Below are positions 15,868-24,410 of a stretch of 43,881 nt of DNA, one piece after another. Origin of the DNA: CAYMAZ01 sp964526285 (GTDB lineage: Bacteria > Bacteroidota > Bacteroidia > Bacteroidales > DTU049); contig CAZGIW010000020.1 in NCBI GenBank assembly GCA_964526285.1, forward strand, positions 1-43,881, written 5' to 3'. Both the position numbers and the translations under genes were made by a program. The notes beneath the pieces are model-generated. The model searched no databases, was not told the DNA's origin, and saw only the letters and a program-made list of their open reading frames with translations. Positions within the stretch are counted from its first letter, which is position 1. The number at the start of each line of letters is the position of its first letter.

Positions 15868-16935
15868 ATGAATCCGTTATTAAAAAAAGCAAAAGACATT
15901 TACACAGAAGGATGCGTTTCAATTATCATGAACACGCACAGAACCAAGCCTGAGAATCAACATGATCCGGTATTATTGAAAAACCTTGTGAAAGAAGCTG
16001 AAGAGCGTCTTTATAATGATTATGAAAAGCGATTTGTTTGGCCAATCATGGAAAACATCAACAAAGTTGTTGAATCAATCAATCACAACTTCAATCTGGA
16101 CAGTTTGATTATTTATGCCAGCAAAGATTTTGCAGATTATACACGGTTGCCGGTTAAGGTTGAGAATCGTGTTGTAATTGATGATACATTTGCCACAAGA
16201 GATCTTGTTCGTGCAATGCATGAAGAATCTTCATATTATGTTCTTGTAGTAAGCAGGCAAAAAGCAAGGTTGATTGAAGCCTATAATGATACCGTTGTTG
16301 AAGACAACTTCAGCCCATTTCCAATGGAAAATGACCTTTTTACCACCAGTAAATCCAAATTGTCAACAAATCAGGGAACAGATAATTTTTATGAGGAGTT
16401 TTTCAACAGAGTTGACAAAATTTTTAATGAAACAATAAAACAAAATCCATATCCGGTAATTATTGCAACAGAATCACGCAATTATGATTATTATTTGAAA
16501 ATTGCTGACAAAAAAGATATGATTATTGGACATATGAACATGAACCGTGATGATGAAAAATCACACCATATTGTATCTGACGCCTGGAACATTGTGACAA
16601 CCCTGAACAAAACAAAGAACGAAAACAGAGTTATTGAATTAAAAAAGGCAGTGTCAGAGGGTAAGTTTTTTAGTGACATAAATGATATTTGGAATGCCAT
16701 TCAACAGGGAAGAGGCAAAACGCTGTTTGTTAAAAGAGGGTTTTTTCAGCCTGCACTATTTGTTGACAATGAAATTATGTTGGTGGATAAATTTGAAAAA
16801 GACCAAAAGGGAGTTGTTGATGATATCATTGACGAAATGATTGAGCAGGCAATGGCTTTTGGAGGCGATGTGGTTTTTGTGGAGGGAGATGAACTTGACA
16901 AATTTCAGAATGTTGCATTACTTCTAAGGTACTAA
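15868..16935 (+). CDS. Bacterial aeRF1-like protein (baeRF3 / Balon-type putative ribosome hibernation factor)
   Basis: 355 residues. It resembles the bacterial archaeo-eukaryotic release-factor family 3 (baeRF_family3), which NCBI names after the Balon hibernation factor of Psychrobacter. Support: the N-terminal CVSIIMNTHRTKPENQHDP; the central SYYVLVVSRQKARLIEAYND with a YPVIIATESRNYDYYL strand, like the eRF1 middle domain; and a C-terminal GGDVVFVEGDELDKFQNVAL, which resembles the eRF1/Pelota C-domain strand. No GGQ motif is seen, so peptide release is unlikely. The family link is from memory; ribosome binding is inference. A good promoter precedes it. Confidence 0.7.
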   Translation: MNPLLKKAKDIYTEGCVSIIMNTHRTKPENQHDPVLLKNLVKEAEERLYNDYEKRFVWPIMENINKVVESINHNFNLDSLIIYASKDFADYTRLPVKVENRVVIDDTFATRDLVRAMHEESSYYVLVVSRQKARLIEAYNDTVVEDNFSPFPMENDLFTTSKSKLSTNQGTDNFYEEFFNRVDKIFNETIKQNPYPVIIATESRNYDYYLKIADKKDMIIGHMNMNRDDEKSHHIVSDAWNIVTTLNKTKNENRVIELKKAVSEGKFFSDINDIWNAIQQGRGKTLFVKRGFFQPALFVDNEIMLVDKFEKDQKGVVDDIIDEMIEQAMAFGGDVVFVEGDELDKFQNVALLLRY

Positions 16936-16996
16936 TTTTTCAAATAGAAATAAGAGTTAAGTAAGACAAAGATCCTTTTTTCTGAACAAAAAATTG

Positions 16997-17004
16997 TACT
17001 TTTG
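16997..17004 (+). promoter_or_regulatory. -7 box for the ribF operon
   Basis: TACTTTTG (TAnnTTTG), 26 bases before the GTG start of ribF. It would drive the ribF - LRR - pdxA - murF/alr run. Confidence 0.5.
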
Positions 17005-17030
17005 CTTTTCCTCTGAAAAAAGCAACTGAA

Positions 17031-17954
17031 GTGAACATAATTGGTCCGGGAAATATTCATACAAAAGCATTGAATGGGTTTCTAACAGTGGGAACCTTTG
17101 ACGGGTTGCACCTGGGACATCAGCATGTGCTGGAGCAATTGAAAAATTTTTCTGAGGAAAATGACAATGCCCCCACATCTATCATAACTTTTTCCAATCA
17201 TCCCCGATCTGTATTGTTTCCGGATAATAAAGTAGAACAGTTATCAACACTTGATGAAAAGCTGGAGCTTTTTGACAAAAGCAATATTGATTATGTTTAT
17301 CTCATAGAGTTTACCGGAGAATTTGCAATGCTCACCCCGCAATTATTTGTTGAACAACATATTGTGCCTTTCGGTCCAAGGGGAATTATTGTGGGACGTG
17401 AGCATTTTTTTGGAAAAAACAAAGAGGGGAATTTTGATGTTCTTTATCAACTGGGACAACAATTTGGTTTTGATGTATTTGAAGCAAAGGGATTCACGCT
17501 TAATGGAGTCAATGTTAGTTCTTCTGAAATACGCAAGTTGATTCAGGAAGGAAATCTTGAAAAGGCCTCAGCATATCTGGGTTACCCATATTTTTTTTCT
17601 GGAAAAGTTGTGGAGGGAAATCGCATAGGTGCAGAACTTGGTTATCCCACAGCCAATCTCAAGCTTCATGACCTGAAACTTATTCCTGCCCCGGGTGTTT
17701 ATGCAGCATATGCTGAAATAAACGAAACAGTATTTCCGGGGATGCTATATATTGGCACACGACCAACATTTGAACAAAATCAATTGAGTATTGAAATGAA
17801 TGTATTTAACTTTTCAGATAATCTATATAGTCAGATAATCCGAATTATTCCTGTCAAGCAAATTCGTGAGGACAAGAAATTCAGCAACAGAGAAGAGCTT
17901 ATAAATTGTATAAAAAAAGATGAATTAACCACAAAACAAATTTTAAAAATATGA
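17031..17954 (+). CDS. ribF: Bifunctional riboflavin kinase / FAD synthetase RibF
   Basis: Converts riboflavin to FMN and then FAD. The N-terminal adenylyltransferase domain has LTVGTFDGLHLGHQ (G-x-F-D-G-x-H-x-G-H) and IIVGREHFFGKNKEGN; VSSSEIRKLIQEGNLEKA closes this domain. The C-terminal kinase domain starts at GKVVEGNRIGAELGYPTANL, the conserved GxxxGRxxGxPTAN-type loop, and continues with PGVYAAYAEI and MLYIGTRPTF. The 307-residue length is normal. The GTG start is chosen because no ATG precedes the GTFDGLHLGH motif. It shares its last four bases with the next start (ATGA). Confidence 0.95.
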   Translation: MNIIGPGNIHTKALNGFLTVGTFDGLHLGHQHVLEQLKNFSEENDNAPTSIITFSNHPRSVLFPDNKVEQLSTLDEKLELFDKSNIDYVYLIEFTGEFAMLTPQLFVEQHIVPFGPRGIIVGREHFFGKNKEGNFDVLYQLGQQFGFDVFEAKGFTLNGVNVSSSEIRKLIQEGNLEKASAYLGYPYFFSGKVVEGNRIGAELGYPTANLKLHDLKLIPAPGVYAAYAEINETVFPGMLYIGTRPTFEQNQLSIEMNVFNFSDNLYSQIIRIIPVKQIREDKKFSNREELINCIKKDELTTKQILKI

Positions 17955-18571
17955 AACACTCCAATTATCAGAGCATTGCAATAATCAGTATTGCCCTTTT
18001 TCTGGCTTTTTCATTGAATGTATCAGCGCAAAAGAAAAACAAAATGCCATCAGAGCCGGGTCGCTATACCTCCCTTGAATCAGCTCTCAAGGCTGATCCA
18101 TTGTCTGTAATTAAGCTAGACTTATCAAACAGTAAACTGAAAGAATTTCCCACAGTTATTTTTAAATTCAAGAATTTACAACAGCTAATACTTACAAACA
18201 ATAAACTGACCTCTCTTCCTGATAATATTGGAGATTTTCCTTATCTGGCCTATCTCAATGTCTCAAAAAACAAACTGACAGAATTGCCAGAAGGAATAGG
18301 AAATTTACAATCATTAAATTCTTTCAAAATGAGTCAGAATAAAATCAAAACACTGCCAGAATCATTTTTTAACCTCAAGGCCATAGAAATCATTGATTTT
18401 TATTCAAATCCGTTGAGTTTTGATCCTGATAAATTTACAAAAATTTCAGGAAGAATTAAGGTTATCGATGTTAGAAATACCAATTTATCAAAAGAACAGT
18501 GTCAGCGATTGCAGGAGGTATTACCGAAGGCAAAAATCAAATTTGACAAAGGCTGTAATTGTCATCAATAA
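17951..18571 (+). CDS. Secreted leucine-rich-repeat protein
   Basis: 206 residues. Signal peptide HSNYQSIAIISIALFLAFSL ends near VSAQ. About five LRR units follow, each in the pattern LxxLxLxxNxLxxLPxxI: VIKLDLSNSKLKEFPTVI, LQQLILTNNKLTSLPDNI, LAYLNVSKNKLTELPEGI, LNSFKMSQNKIKTLPESF. A final unit (IDVRNTNLSKEQCQRLQEVL) is followed by a C-terminal CNC. Probably a periplasmic or surface binding scaffold; partner unknown. The start overlaps the ribF stop (ATGA), so it is translationally coupled to ribF, an unexpected partner. Confidence 0.85.
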   Translation: MKHSNYQSIAIISIALFLAFSLNVSAQKKNKMPSEPGRYTSLESALKADPLSVIKLDLSNSKLKEFPTVIFKFKNLQQLILTNNKLTSLPDNIGDFPYLAYLNVSKNKLTELPEGIGNLQSLNSFKMSQNKIKTLPESFFNLKAIEIIDFYSNPLSFDPDKFTKISGRIKVIDVRNTNLSKEQCQRLQEVLPKAKIKFDKGCNCHQ

Positions 18572-18577
18572 TAAAAA

Positions 18578-19681
18578 ATGAATATGGAAGAATATATGGA
18601 ATCTGAAGAGATTAACAAGTTTAAAGAATCGTCTGAAATAGCTCCTGTAGTTGCAATCAGTCACGGAGACACGAACAGTGTGGGCTATGAAGTTATTATC
18701 AAAGCACTTGCAGATCAACGAATTTTTGACTTCATCACACCGGTTGTGTATGGAAACTCCAAGTTGGCATCCTATCACAGAAAAACACTTGCTTTACAGA
18801 ACTTTAATTTCAATTTGGTTCGAAATATTGAATCTGCCAATCCCAAACGAGCCAACATCATTAATATCAATGAAAATGAAATAAAGGTTGACTTGGGAAA
18901 AGAAACTCCAATTTCTGGTGAAATGGCATTTCTGTCTCTTGAAAAAGCAATACAGGATATTCAAAACAACAAGGCAGATATTCTTGTTACAGCCCCTGTT
19001 AACAAAAATGCCATTCAGGCTATTCATTCTGACTTTAAAGGACACACCGAATATCTTCAGGAAAAATTCAAAGTCAAAGATACTTTGATGATCATGGCCA
19101 GTAAACTGATGAAAATAGCACTTGCAACGACTCATGAGTCAATTGCAAATCTTCCTGCTTTGATAAAGAAGGAGTTGATAATCAAAAAAATATATTTGTT
19201 TCACCAGTCATTAATTCAGGATTTTAATATTTCATCTCCCAAAATTGCAGTGCTTGGCTTTAATCCTCATGCTGGAGACGGAGGTTTGTTTGGTGATGAA
19301 GAAAGCAATGAGATTTGTCCTGCTATAGATGAATTAAATAATCAGGGAGTGGCTGCATTTGGTCCTTTTCCTGCTGATGGGTTTTTCGGAAGCATGAAAT
19401 TCAGTGAATATGATGGAGTATTTGCCATGTATCATGACCAGGCTTTGATTCCTTTTAAAACAATGTGTTTCGAAGATGGTGTCAACTTCACAGCAGGTTT
19501 GCCTTTTGTGCGGACATCTCCGGCTCATGGCACCGGATTTGACATTGCCGGACAGGACAAAGCATCAGGACAGCCCTTTAAAACAGCTTTGCTATTGGCT
19601 GCTGAAATATATAATAATCGTAAAAAATATGAGGAAATGATAAGCAACCCACTGAAAGAAAATTTAAAAAACTTGCAATAA
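18578..19681 (+). CDS. pdxA: 4-hydroxythreonine-4-phosphate dehydrogenase PdxA
   Basis: Zinc- and NAD-dependent oxidation in the DXP-dependent pyridoxal-5'-phosphate pathway. The motifs are clear: LVTAPVNKNAIQAI, the GHTEYLQEKF zinc histidine, IAVLGFNPHAGDGGLFGDEE, YDGVFAMYHDQALIPFK and FVRTSPAHGTGFDIAG. The 367-residue length is slightly above the E. coli protein because of an acidic N-terminal tail of about 20 residues. The usual GDxNGxG loop reads GDTNSVGYE here. It follows the LRR gene by 6 bases and precedes murF/alr by 4; its product PLP is the cofactor of the downstream racemase domain. Confidence 0.95.
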   Translation: MNMEEYMESEEINKFKESSEIAPVVAISHGDTNSVGYEVIIKALADQRIFDFITPVVYGNSKLASYHRKTLALQNFNFNLVRNIESANPKRANIININENEIKVDLGKETPISGEMAFLSLEKAIQDIQNNKADILVTAPVNKNAIQAIHSDFKGHTEYLQEKFKVKDTLMIMASKLMKIALATTHESIANLPALIKKELIIKKIYLFHQSLIQDFNISSPKIAVLGFNPHAGDGGLFGDEESNEICPAIDELNNQGVAAFGPFPADGFFGSMKFSEYDGVFAMYHDQALIPFKTMCFEDGVNFTAGLPFVRTSPAHGTGFDIAGQDKASGQPFKTALLLAAEIYNNRKKYEEMISNPLKENLKNLQ

Positions 19682-19685
19682 GAAT

Positions 19686-22157
19686 ATGCACCTTTCAGTA
19701 AACGATATTGTTTCAGCTACAAAAGCAGGATTATCAGGAAATATATCTGCTGATATTTGCATTTCGCTGTTGCTGACTGATAGCAGAAAGCTTGTTACTC
19801 CAGAACAATGTTGTTTTTTTGCCCTTAAAACCAAAGTGCGTGATGGTCACAATTTTATTAATCAATTATATCAACGTGGAGTGAGGGCTTTTGTCGTATC
19901 AAATACTTTTGAATCCAATACTCTGAAATGTCCTGAGGCAGTTTTTTTTCATGTTTCATCTCCTTTGTGTGCACTGCAAATGATAGCAGCTGACTATAGA
20001 AAAAAATTCCATTATCCTGTGATTGGGATTACCGGGTCAAATGGAAAAACAGTGGTAAAAGAATGGCTATATCATTTACTTTCCCAAAGTAAAACCGTTG
20101 TGCGGAGTCCAAAGAGCTACAACTCACAGACAGGAGTTCCTCTTTCTGTTGTGTTGATGGATGGGCAACATGAATATGCAATCTTTGAGGCAGGAATTTC
20201 TCAGCCAGACGAAATGCAAAAACTGGAAGAAATTATTCAGCCTGATTTTGGAATTTTTACCAATATCGGACCTTCTCACAATGAAAATTTCAAAAGTACT
20301 GAATCAAAAATCAAAGAAAAACTTCTGCTTTTTCAGAATTCAGACAAAGTGGTTGCCTGTGTTAACCATGAAGAGATTATTCAGATTGCAGTGAAAAGCA
20401 AGTTGTTGAAAAAATCTAATTTTTTTCTATGGGGAAATAATAATTCTTGCGAAGTGTGTGTGCTTGACACATCAATTGATGATAATAAAACACAGTTTAA
20501 AGTACAATATCAAAACCAGACAATAGAATTTGAAATCCCCTTTGCAGATGCTGCTTCACATGAAAATGCTATGCATTGTTTTTCTGCAATGCTCATGCTC
20601 GGTTTTGATCCTTCTGAAGTTGCAGAAAAAATGGCTGCACTTCCTTCAATTGCTATGCGAATGGAGTTGCTTAATGGAATAAATCAATGTTTGATTATTA
20701 ATGATTCCTATAATTCAGACCTGAATTCACTTTCAATTGCGCTTGACTTTATGAAGCAACAGCAGCAAAAAAGAAAATCAGTGGTGATTCTTTCTGATAT
20801 TTTACAATCGGGAATTGCTTCAGAAGAACTGTATTCACTCACAGCAATGATGCTCTCTGCTAAAAAAGCTGACAGATTTATCGGAATTGGAAAAGATATT
20901 ATGCAGCATTCTCAATTGTTTGATAATATCCCTGTGAAAAGCTTCTATTCTGACACCAATCATTTTTTATCAGAAATAAAACTTTCTGATTTTCAGGATG
21001 ATATACTATTGATAAAAGGAGCAAGGGATTTTTCTTTTGAGTCAATTGTATCACTTTTCCAGCTAAAAACGCATCAAACCGTGCTTGAAATTAACCTCAA
21101 TGCCATAGTTCATAATCTGAACTATTATAAATCACTTTTACGTCCCAAAACAAACATTATGGCAATGGTGAAGGCGTTTTCATACGGAGCCGGTTCATAT
21201 GAAATTGCAGCACTTCTTGAATATCATCATGTGAATTATCTGGGCGTTGCCTATGCTGATGAAGGTGTGGAGTTGAGAAAGAAAGGAATTATCCTGCCAG
21301 TGATGGTTATGGCGCCTGAAGAAGCTTCTGCAGCTACAATAGTTACACATAATCTTGAGCCTGAAATATATAGTTTTGAGTCATTGTCCTGGTTTGAATC
21401 CTATGGAAATGAAACTATCAAAATACATCTGAAACTTGACTCAGGGATGCACAGACTTGGATTTGGAGAGCATGAACTTGAAACACTTTGTGAAATTTTG
21501 AAGAAAATGCACCACATTCATGTTGTTTCAGTTTTTTCACATCTTGCAGTTGCAGATGATCCGGCACAGACTGGTTTTACAAAACAACAAATTAAAACAT
21601 TTGACAGAATGTCCACGATTATTTGCAAAAACCTAAATATCAGTCCCTTGCGCCACATACTCAATTCGGCAGGCACCGAGGCCTATCCTGAAGCTCAGTA
21701 TGATATGGTACGTCTTGGACTTGGGCTGTATGGAATTCAGCCTTCCCTTCAAAAGCAGCTGCCTCTTCAACAGGCAGCACGATTGAAAACAAGAGTAATT
21801 CAAACCAGATATGTTTCAAAAGGAGAACGCATAGGATATGGCAATAGCTATGAGGCAGAGAAAGATATGCAGATTGGATTAATTCCGGTAGGATATGCAG
21901 ATGGTTTCAGGCGTTCATTAAGTAATGGGAAAGGACTTGTGTATATCAATGATATTGGATGTAAAGTTGTAGGTAATGTATGTATGGATATGAGTATGAT
22001 TGATATTACTGATATGTCAGTAAAGGTTGGAGATAGTGTTGTTGTTTTTGATGAGGAACACAGTATTTCAGAACTGGCACAAATGATGGGAGTGATTCCC
22101 TATGAAGTCATCACTGGAATTTCACAGAGGGTAAAGCGAAGCTATTTGTATGAGTAA
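19686..22157 (+). CDS. murF-alr: Bifunctional MurF ligase / alanine racemase fusion
   Basis: 823 residues. The N-terminal approximately 460 form UDP-MurNAc-tripeptide:D-Ala-D-Ala ligase (MurF): ATP loop GITGSNGKTVVKEW, EAGISQPDEM, FTNIGPSHNENF and LIINDSYNSDLNSL. The C-terminal approximately 370 are a PLP-dependent alanine racemase: EINLNAIVHNLNYYKS, AMVKAFSYGAGS with the PLP lysine, LDSGMHRLGFGEHE, FSHLAVADDP, SKGERIGYGNSYEA with the catalytic tyrosine, and VGNVCMDMSMIDITD. The racemase makes D-alanine and the ligase adds D-Ala-D-Ala to the precursor. This fusion is typical of Bacteroidota. It is the last gene of the ribF run. Confidence 0.96.
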   Translation: MHLSVNDIVSATKAGLSGNISADICISLLLTDSRKLVTPEQCCFFALKTKVRDGHNFINQLYQRGVRAFVVSNTFESNTLKCPEAVFFHVSSPLCALQMIAADYRKKFHYPVIGITGSNGKTVVKEWLYHLLSQSKTVVRSPKSYNSQTGVPLSVVLMDGQHEYAIFEAGISQPDEMQKLEEIIQPDFGIFTNIGPSHNENFKSTESKIKEKLLLFQNSDKVVACVNHEEIIQIAVKSKLLKKSNFFLWGNNNSCEVCVLDTSIDDNKTQFKVQYQNQTIEFEIPFADAASHENAMHCFSAMLMLGFDPSEVAEKMAALPSIAMRMELLNGINQCLIINDSYNSDLNSLSIALDFMKQQQQKRKSVVILSDILQSGIASEELYSLTAMMLSAKKADRFIGIGKDIMQHSQLFDNIPVKSFYSDTNHFLSEIKLSDFQDDILLIKGARDFSFESIVSLFQLKTHQTVLEINLNAIVHNLNYYKSLLRPKTNIMAMVKAFSYGAGSYEIAALLEYHHVNYLGVAYADEGVELRKKGIILPVMVMAPEEASAATIVTHNLEPEIYSFESLSWFESYGNETIKIHLKLDSGMHRLGFGEHELETLCEILKKMHHIHVVSVFSHLAVADDPAQTGFTKQQIKTFDRMSTIICKNLNISPLRHILNSAGTEAYPEAQYDMVRLGLGLYGIQPSLQKQLPLQQAARLKTRVIQTRYVSKGERIGYGNSYEAEKDMQIGLIPVGYADGFRRSLSNGKGLVYINDIGCKVVGNVCMDMSMIDITDMSVKVGDSVVVFDEEHSISELAQMMGVIPYEVITGISQRVKRSYLYE

Positions 22158-22169
22158 AGAAAAATTTTG

Positions 22170-22979
22170 TTAACGCTTGTAAATAATGCTGGTTTTGCTG
22201 TCGTAATTGAGGAAATATTTTCCCTTTTCAAGTGATTCAATATCAATTGAAATTCCCCAACCGTCAAGAACAAGTGCTCCGTTTTCGTCATATAGTTGAT
22301 ATAGTGTTTCTTCACTAAAATCAATGGTGGTTTTTACCTTATCAGAAAGGAGCATCACTTCTTTAATTCGGGAAGTGTATTTAATTTCACTTGAATAGTA
22401 GATGTTGCCATCAGAATCAATATATTTGACTCTGAAAAGGTTTCTGCCGGAATGAGGAACAAAAGATGTAGTGAAACTGGGATAAGTTTTAGTTTCAAGA
22501 GGATTTATCAGTTTTACAGTCATCCATTTATCCCATCTGTAATGTTCCAGTTCAAATGATTCAGTGATATCATTCCCCTCAACTGTCCAGCTAATATTCA
22601 TGGCTTTTTTGTCACATTCCACAGAAGCGAAACTGAATGTGTTTTCAGGATAAAGCGCCTCAGGGTTATATATTTGAGGTGTTCCGTGTGAACCTGAATA
22701 TAAAATTCGTATTGTTACTTCATCTCCAATTTCAAGTTCAAATCTGCTCAAGTCTATTTCAAATGCACAGGAATTAATTTCATCCTTATAAATAACATCA
22801 TTTACATACACGGCTTTAGTTGCAAACTCACTTCCATTCATTGGGTTAATTACAATCAGGTTTTTTCCAAAATAAAATCCCTGAACTGAAATTTCATTCG
22901 TTGCATCAGGATTGGATGCAATAACAAGATAAAAAGATGCAAGAATGAAAAAAACGAAAGAAGTAAAACGATTGCGCAT
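22170..22979 (-). CDS. Secreted beta-rich protein with degenerate sorting-domain-like C-terminus
   Basis: 269 residues. Signal peptide RNRFTSFVFFILASFYLVIA is cut near SNP. Residues 25-130 describe a carboxypeptidase-regulatory or Ig-like beta domain (ISVQGFYFGKNLIVINPMNG; EIGDEVTIRILYSGSHGTPQ). Residues 130-205 look like a fibronectin-type segment (MNISWTVEGNDITESFELEH; RNLFRVKYIDSDGNIYYS). The last 60 residues (YQLYDENGALVLDGWG and LEKGKYFLNYDSKTSIIYKR) resemble a T9SS type A sorting domain, though divergent. Function unknown. Convergent with murF/alr, 12 bases away. Confidence 0.75.
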   Translation of the reverse strand: MRNRFTSFVFFILASFYLVIASNPDATNEISVQGFYFGKNLIVINPMNGSEFATKAVYVNDVIYKDEINSCAFEIDLSRFELEIGDEVTIRILYSGSHGTPQIYNPEALYPENTFSFASVECDKKAMNISWTVEGNDITESFELEHYRWDKWMTVKLINPLETKTYPSFTTSFVPHSGRNLFRVKYIDSDGNIYYSSEIKYTSRIKEVMLLSDKVKTTIDFSEETLYQLYDENGALVLDGWGISIDIESLEKGKYFLNYDSKTSIIYKR

Positions 22980-23103
22980 AAGAGTTAAAAATAATACATT
23001 GCAATATTACAACAATTTTTGTGAATGACAAAATGAAGTTTTCAACAGTGTTATGTTCATAATGCCAGTCAATTACACCATAGGAGTTCGTTTTCTTTCG
23101 GGA

Positions 23104-24267
23104 TTAGTTGAACAGATGTCTGTTTCTATAGACAAAATCCTTTGACATATTCTTCAACACATCTGTGGTTTGAAGAATCATATATTCAGTTGCAGGAAAA
23201 GGCAACGGCCTCCAATTAAGTTTTTGTTTGGTTTCTTCGCTCATGGCTCTTTCGTCACCCGCAAAGGTAATATATCTGTTGTCAAACACCCACTCCCCTG
23301 TTAGAACTTCATGAAGTATTGGCTGATTAGCATCATTAAAAACACTAATTCTTGAACCTACAGCAACCGATTTGAACTGATGAATTTCAATTATGTTGCA
23401 TGTAACCTTCACATATTTTGGCACCTTGATGTCATTTCCAAGACTGTCCTTGAGAACATTTCCGTTTGAATCAAGTGCATACTGAAAACCATCCTGAATT
23501 TCTTTAGTTTCAGAATAATGAATTTCTTTTATTTGCTCCGGGGAAGCATGAATTTCGTTAAGATTCAATGTTATCTTATAGTGATAATGTAATTTGTTGT
23601 CAAATTTGTTATAGAACCGGCGAAACAATATGTTCATATCTGCAAGCGAAAGTTGCGTAAGTTCATATACAAAACCCTCTGGCATAATAAGATCAGTTGC
23701 ATTTTTAACCTGATACAGTATATTGACAGTGCCTTTGTTTTCAGCATCCATCATGAGCTTATCTGTATCTTTGAATTGCTGATAGTATTTTTTTACTTTC
23801 AAAAACTCATAATATGCCAGTCTTGCAGATTCTCTTGTGTTTTGTTCAAGCAATCTTAAGCCATTGGCATAAAAAAATTCAGCAGCATTGAGTTTTGCCT
23901 GATGGATTTCTTCGTCATAGTTAATTTCCTGAAAATTCATTCTTTGAAGAATTTCAGGGTCGAGAAATTTCACCATATCCTGACGTCTTTTGAGCCTGCT
24001 GTAAAGTTCAAAAATTTCTTCCCAAATTTCAGGCTGACCCGAAGTACGTAGAAAACTAATCCTTTCTCTATCCTGCCTGTTGGCAATATTGAATGATTTG
24101 TGCAGGATGTTGATGTGCTTTTCTTTGGTGGGATTTTTTTTCAGTTTCAATGAAGATTTCTGAATTGCAAGATCATAATAACCTTTGTTGTATGATTGTT
24201 TTGCTGTCATACATGATGTAAATACCATTGGCAGCAACAGGGCCAGAAGGATAATATATTTTTTCAT
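23104..24267 (-). CDS. Lipoprotein of unknown function with helical repeat region
   Basis: 387 residues. MKKYIILLALLLPMVFTSC is a strong lipobox-type signal (FTSC, lipid on Cys19). Residues 20-190 are helical and TPR-like (YNKGYYDLAIQKSSLKLKKN, ESARLAYYEFLKVKKYYQQF). The C-terminal half is beta-rich (KYVKVTCNIIEIHQFKSVAV; LTGEWVFDNRYITFAGDERA). The family is not recognised by name, but the plan resembles Bacteroidota envelope lipoproteins. It stands alone between the secreted protein gene and PFOR. Confidence 0.75.
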   Translation of the reverse strand: MKKYIILLALLLPMVFTSCMTAKQSYNKGYYDLAIQKSSLKLKKNPTKEKHINILHKSFNIANRQDRERISFLRTSGQPEIWEEIFELYSRLKRRQDMVKFLDPEILQRMNFQEINYDEEIHQAKLNAAEFFYANGLRLLEQNTRESARLAYYEFLKVKKYYQQFKDTDKLMMDAENKGTVNILYQVKNATDLIMPEGFVYELTQLSLADMNILFRRFYNKFDNKLHYHYKITLNLNEIHASPEQIKEIHYSETKEIQDGFQYALDSNGNVLKDSLGNDIKVPKYVKVTCNIIEIHQFKSVAVGSRISVFNDANQPILHEVLTGEWVFDNRYITFAGDERAMSEETKQKLNWRPLPFPATEYMILQTTDVLKNMSKDFVYRNRHLFN

Positions 24268-24352
24268 GACGGTAAATTTTATATATATTAAAAAGACAAA
24301 TTACAACTATAATGCCATTGGCAAAAATAGAAGAAAAAACTGATTTTTAATG

Positions 24353-24388
24353 AAAAAAAAGCCCTGTAAGTTTGTTTACAGGGCTTTA
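24353..24388 (-). terminator. Rho-independent terminator of PFOR
   Basis: On the minus strand a strong stem AAGCCCTGTAA ... TTACAGGGCTT with loop ACAAAC-type bases is followed by a run of eight T. It starts about 20 bases after the PFOR stop, as expected for an intrinsic terminator. Confidence 0.85.
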
Positions 24389-24410
24389 ATATAACAGTAG
24401 CTAAAAGTTT

